A stretch of 7,907 bases of DNA from CAZIVE01 sp964542435 (lineage in GTDB: Bacteria > Bacteroidota > Bacteroidia > Bacteroidales > Tannerellaceae): positions 1-7,907 of the forward strand of contig CAZIVE010000122.1 of the NCBI GenBank assembly GCA_964542435.1, written 5' to 3'. The notes beneath the pieces were generated by a model. That model had not been told where the DNA came from. It worked only from the letters and a program-made list of their open reading frames with translations, and made no database searches. Position 1 is the stretch's first letter. Each line of letters begins with the position of its first letter. Below are positions 6,357 through 7,907 of the stretch, piece after piece. Both the position numbers and the translations under genes were made by a program.

Positions 6357-7117
6357 TGAAAATGAAAAACACTACTTCAAGCGTGATCCACCTCGCCGAG
6401 GTCGATTCCACAAATATCTATCTTCGCAGGTTGATCGATGAGGGTAAAGCTCAGGATGGTTGCATCGTTTGGGCCGATTATCAGAATGCCGGACGCGGGC
6501 AGATGGGAACGCATTGGGAATCGGCGAGCGGCGTGAATCTGACCTTCAGCGTGGCCTGTTTCCCGAAAGATTTACCCATTTCGCAACAGTTCGTCATCTC
6601 TGAGATCGGTGCGCTGGCTGTACGAGACGCGCTGATGCACTATGCTTCGGATATCACCGTGAAATGGCCCAACGACGTCTATTGGCGCGACTGCAAGATC
6701 AGCGGGACATTGATTGAGGTGGGCGTTACGGACACGCAGTTGAACTATACCATCAGCGGCATCGGCATCAACATCAATCAAAAGTCGTTTGCCGGCGATG
6801 CGCCCAATCCCGTTTCGCTGTATCAGATCATTCATAAGGAGACGGATTGTCAGGAGGTGCTGCTGCGTTTCATCGATGCGCTCGACGGTTATCGCGCACA
6901 GTTGGAACGTGGCGAGATCGAAGCTTTGCATCAAGCCTATTTCGCTTCGCTCTATCGCCGCGAAGGTTTCCATCTTTATCAGGACCAGACGGGACGTTTT
7001 GAAGCGGCCATCGATTCGGTTGAACCGGACGGTCATCTGCATCTCCGTCTGTACGACGGCACGCTGCGCCGCTATGCGTTCAAAGAGGTTTCTTATGTGA
7101 TTGAAAAGAAGTCTTAG
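6356..7117 (+). CDS. birA: Biotin-[acetyl-CoA-carboxylase] ligase (no DNA-binding domain)
   Basis: 253 aa. It activates biotin to biotinyl-AMP and attaches it to the lysine of biotin-carrier domains such as AccB. Motifs: DSTN (17-20), the nucleotide loop AGRGQMGTHW (45-54, a variant of GRGRRGRxW), VKWPNDVYW (102-110), CKISGTLIE (113-121, with the catalytic-region Lys114) and SGIGININ (134-141), then a C-terminal SH3-like domain from about 205. There is no N-terminal helix-turn-helix, so unlike E. coli BirA it should not act as a repressor. The frame is open to a TTG at 6350, but the ATG at 6356, in the TGATG junction with yraN, is more likely; an ATG two codons later is also possible. The TAG stop overlaps the stop of the convergent Sua5-family gene. 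Confidence 0.94.
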   Translation: MKMKNTTSSVIHLAEVDSTNIYLRRLIDEGKAQDGCIVWADYQNAGRGQMGTHWESASGVNLTFSVACFPKDLPISQQFVISEIGALAVRDALMHYASDITVKWPNDVYWRDCKISGTLIEVGVTDTQLNYTISGIGININQKSFAGDAPNPVSLYQIIHKETDCQEVLLRFIDALDGYRAQLERGEIEALHQAYFASLYRREGFHLYQDQTGRFEAAIDSVEPDGHLHLRLYDGTLRRYAFKEVSYVIEKKS

Positions 7118-7722
7118 TAGATCAGTTCGCCTTTGCCTTGGCGGACAATTTCGAAAGTGTCGCCGGTGCAATCGACGACCGTGCTCGGCTCGGTGCCGCC
7201 ATATCCGCCGTCGATGACCACATCCACTTCGTTCTCGAATTTCTCCTGGATCAGTTCCGGATCGGTGGAATATTCAATGACGTCATCATCGTCGTGAATG
7301 GACATCGTAAGAATCGGATTGCCCAGTTCCGCCACCAAAGTGCGGATGATGTTGTTGTCGGGAATACGGATGCCGACCTCCTTGCGGTTCTTGTAGATCT
7401 TCGGCAGTTCGCTGCTGGTAGGCAGAATGAAGGTGAACGGTCCGGGCAGATTTTTCTTCATCAGTTTGAAGGCGGCATTGCTCACCTTGGCATATTCGCT
7501 GAGATTGGAAAGATCGTAGCAGATGATGGAGAGATTGCTTTTTTGCGGATTGATCCCCTTGAAACGGCAGATCTTCTCCACAGCACGGACGTTGAGTGCG
7601 TCGCAGCCGATGGCATAGACCGTGTCGGTTGGATAGATCACCAAGCCGCCGTCCTGCATGATGCTGATGACGCGGCTCACTTCCCTTGGATTGGGATTTT
7701 CCGGATAAATCTTTACAAGCAT
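7114..7722 (-). CDS. Sua5/YrdC/YciO-family protein, YciO-like (possible threonylcarbamoyl-AMP synthase paralogue)
   Basis: 202 aa, a single YrdC domain without the C-terminal Sua5 domain. The family reaction makes threonylcarbamoyl-AMP from threonine, bicarbonate and ATP for t6A37 of tRNA. Visible blocks: GGLVIYPTDTVYAIGCDA (25-42), VEKICRFKGINPQKSN (48-63), LSIICYDLSNLSEYAKV (64-80), FKLMKKNLPGPFTFIL (85-100), VGIRIPDN (116-123), NPILTMSI (135-142), DGGYGGTEPSTVVD (171-184) and VRQGKGE (193-199). Many of these match E. coli YciO as I recall it (AFxLMKxNxPGxxTFIL, CxDLSxLSxY, GGYxGxxPxTVxD). The KxR of TsaC/Sua5 reads KGI here (55-57). It may therefore be a YciO-type protein rather than the main t6A enzyme; this is inference. 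The ATG at 7722 lies about 28 nt after a perfect -7 element. Confidence 0.9.
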   Translation of the reverse strand: MLVKIYPENPNPREVSRVISIMQDGGLVIYPTDTVYAIGCDALNVRAVEKICRFKGINPQKSNLSIICYDLSNLSEYAKVSNAAFKLMKKNLPGPFTFILPTSSELPKIYKNRKEVGIRIPDNNIIRTLVAELGNPILTMSIHDDDDVIEYSTDPELIQEKFENEVDVVIDGGYGGTEPSTVVDCTGDTFEIVRQGKGELIY

Positions 7723-7749
7723 ATTGTTCTCCCGCTATTTGTATTGCTG

Positions 7750-7757
7750 CAAAAGTA
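7750..7757 (-). promoter_or_regulatory. -7 promoter element for the Sua5/YciO-family gene
   Basis: The minus strand reads TACTTTTGC, an exact TAnnTTTG match with the C that often follows it. Transcription would start near 7743, giving a leader of about 20 nt to the ATG at 7722. The -33 region around 7777-7781 has no TTTG, so strength is uncertain. A GGGAGA stretch (minus strand, 7728-7733) lies 5-10 nt ahead of the ATG and could serve as a weak ribosome-binding site, unusual for this phylum. Confidence 0.6.
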
Positions 7758-7786
7758 GTTAAAACGTGAATGGCTTGATCTATCGA

Positions 7787-7907
7787 ATGAAAAAAAGTAT
7801 TCCTCACGTATCTGTTTTTTCCGCCGATGGCTCTTTATGGTCTCTTTTTTCCTCTCGATACGCACTTTTGGCGCTTCGGATTTTCGCGGCTTGGTTAAAG
7901 TCTATTA
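7787..7907 (+). CDS. Possible start of a plus-strand gene (cut by window edge; competes with the minus-strand reading)
   Basis: An ATG at 7787 opens a frame that stays open to the right edge for 40 codons. It begins MKKSIPHVSVFSADGSLW, then SLFSSRYALLALRIFAAW, a plausible start with a mildly hydrophobic stretch. No TAnnTTTG element is visible on the plus strand at a suitable distance. The frame overlaps an open minus-strand frame, so at most one of the two is likely to be real. I recognise no family. Confidence 0.25.
   Translation, partial: MKKSIPHVSVFSADGSLWSLFSSRYALLALRIFAAWLKSI
7804..7907 (-). CDS. Possible C-terminal end of a minus-strand gene (cut by window edge; competes with the plus-strand reading)
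   Basis: A minus-strand frame is open from the right edge for 33 full codons and stops with TGA at 7806-7804. The encoded tail is IDFNQAAKIRSAKSAYREE followed by KRDHKEPSAEKTDT, highly charged and compatible with a C-terminal tail. It would lie 81 nt upstream of the Sua5/YciO-family start, in the same direction, which fits the independent promoter at 7750-7757. Against it: the codons AGA, CGA and ATA are uncommon in the neighbouring genes. No family is recognisable. Confidence 0.25.
   Translation of the reverse strand, partial: IDFNQAAKIRSAKSAYREEKRDHKEPSAEKTDT

Noticed and set aside
6572..7171. Minus-strand frame of 199 aa antisense to birA
   Set aside because: The birA motifs on the plus strand are complete, and this frame runs through the end of the neighbouring convergent gene in another frame. 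It has no independent support.
7138..7758. Plus-strand open frame of 206 aa antisense to the Sua5/YciO gene
   Set aside because: The minus strand carries a full set of YrdC-domain motifs and a matching promoter. The plus-strand product is a His/Asp-rich shadow without family features.
1..7907. Search for a mobile element, CRISPR array, toxin-antitoxin or defence cassette
   Set aside because: No transposase, integrase, inverted-repeat ends or regularly spaced repeats were seen. The helicase-nuclease and YraN are conserved chromosomal proteins and not evidence of a defence island.

Overview
This window looks like a chromosomal housekeeping segment of a member of the Bacteroidota, probably the order Bacteroidales (Prevotella/Muribaculaceae-like). 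The signs are four good copies of the Bacteroidota -7 promoter element TAnnTTTG and one near copy, a general lack of Shine-Dalgarno sequences, a DUF4834-type small membrane protein, and protein sequences typical of that order. GC content is about half by eye. A run of exactly 100 N inside the largest gene marks it as a draft, possibly metagenome-derived, assembly.

Layout. The left edge (1-110, minus) holds the first 36 codons of an exported protein with a clear signal peptide. A divergent gap with a promoter leads into a plus-strand pair: a SUI1/YciH-type translation factor (258-605) and, 15 nt later, a RecB/AddA-type helicase-nuclease (621-3527) broken by the assembly gap. A strong promoter (3534-3563) then starts the phospholipid genes psd (3598-4260) and pssA (4257-4958), which overlap as ATGA, followed by a DUF4834 protein (5011-5286). 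Read convergently, 5 nt away, is tadA (minus, 5292-5732), the tRNA adenosine deaminase. A divergent spacer with promoters on both strands leads to yraN (5973-6356) and a BirA-type biotin-protein ligase (6356-7117), coupled by TGATG. A minus-strand Sua5/YrdC-family protein, closer to YciO than to TsaC (7114-7722), ends inside the birA stop codon. Its promoter lies upstream at about 7750. The last 120 nt are open in two competing frames and remain unresolved.

How the genes fit together. PssA makes phosphatidylserine from CDP-diacylglycerol and serine, and Psd decarboxylates it to phosphatidylethanolamine, so the overlapping pair is a complete two-step PE pathway. The helicase-nuclease serves double-strand-break repair. 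TadA makes inosine-34 in tRNA-Arg. BirA charges biotin enzymes such as those of fatty-acid synthesis. These are core functions with no sign of a mobile element, CRISPR array, toxin-antitoxin pair or defence island. I did not find an undescribed system. The points worth a second look concern the assembly gap, the YciO/TsaC identity, the tail-to-tail gene overlaps, the missing AddB neighbour and the two cut genes at the edges.
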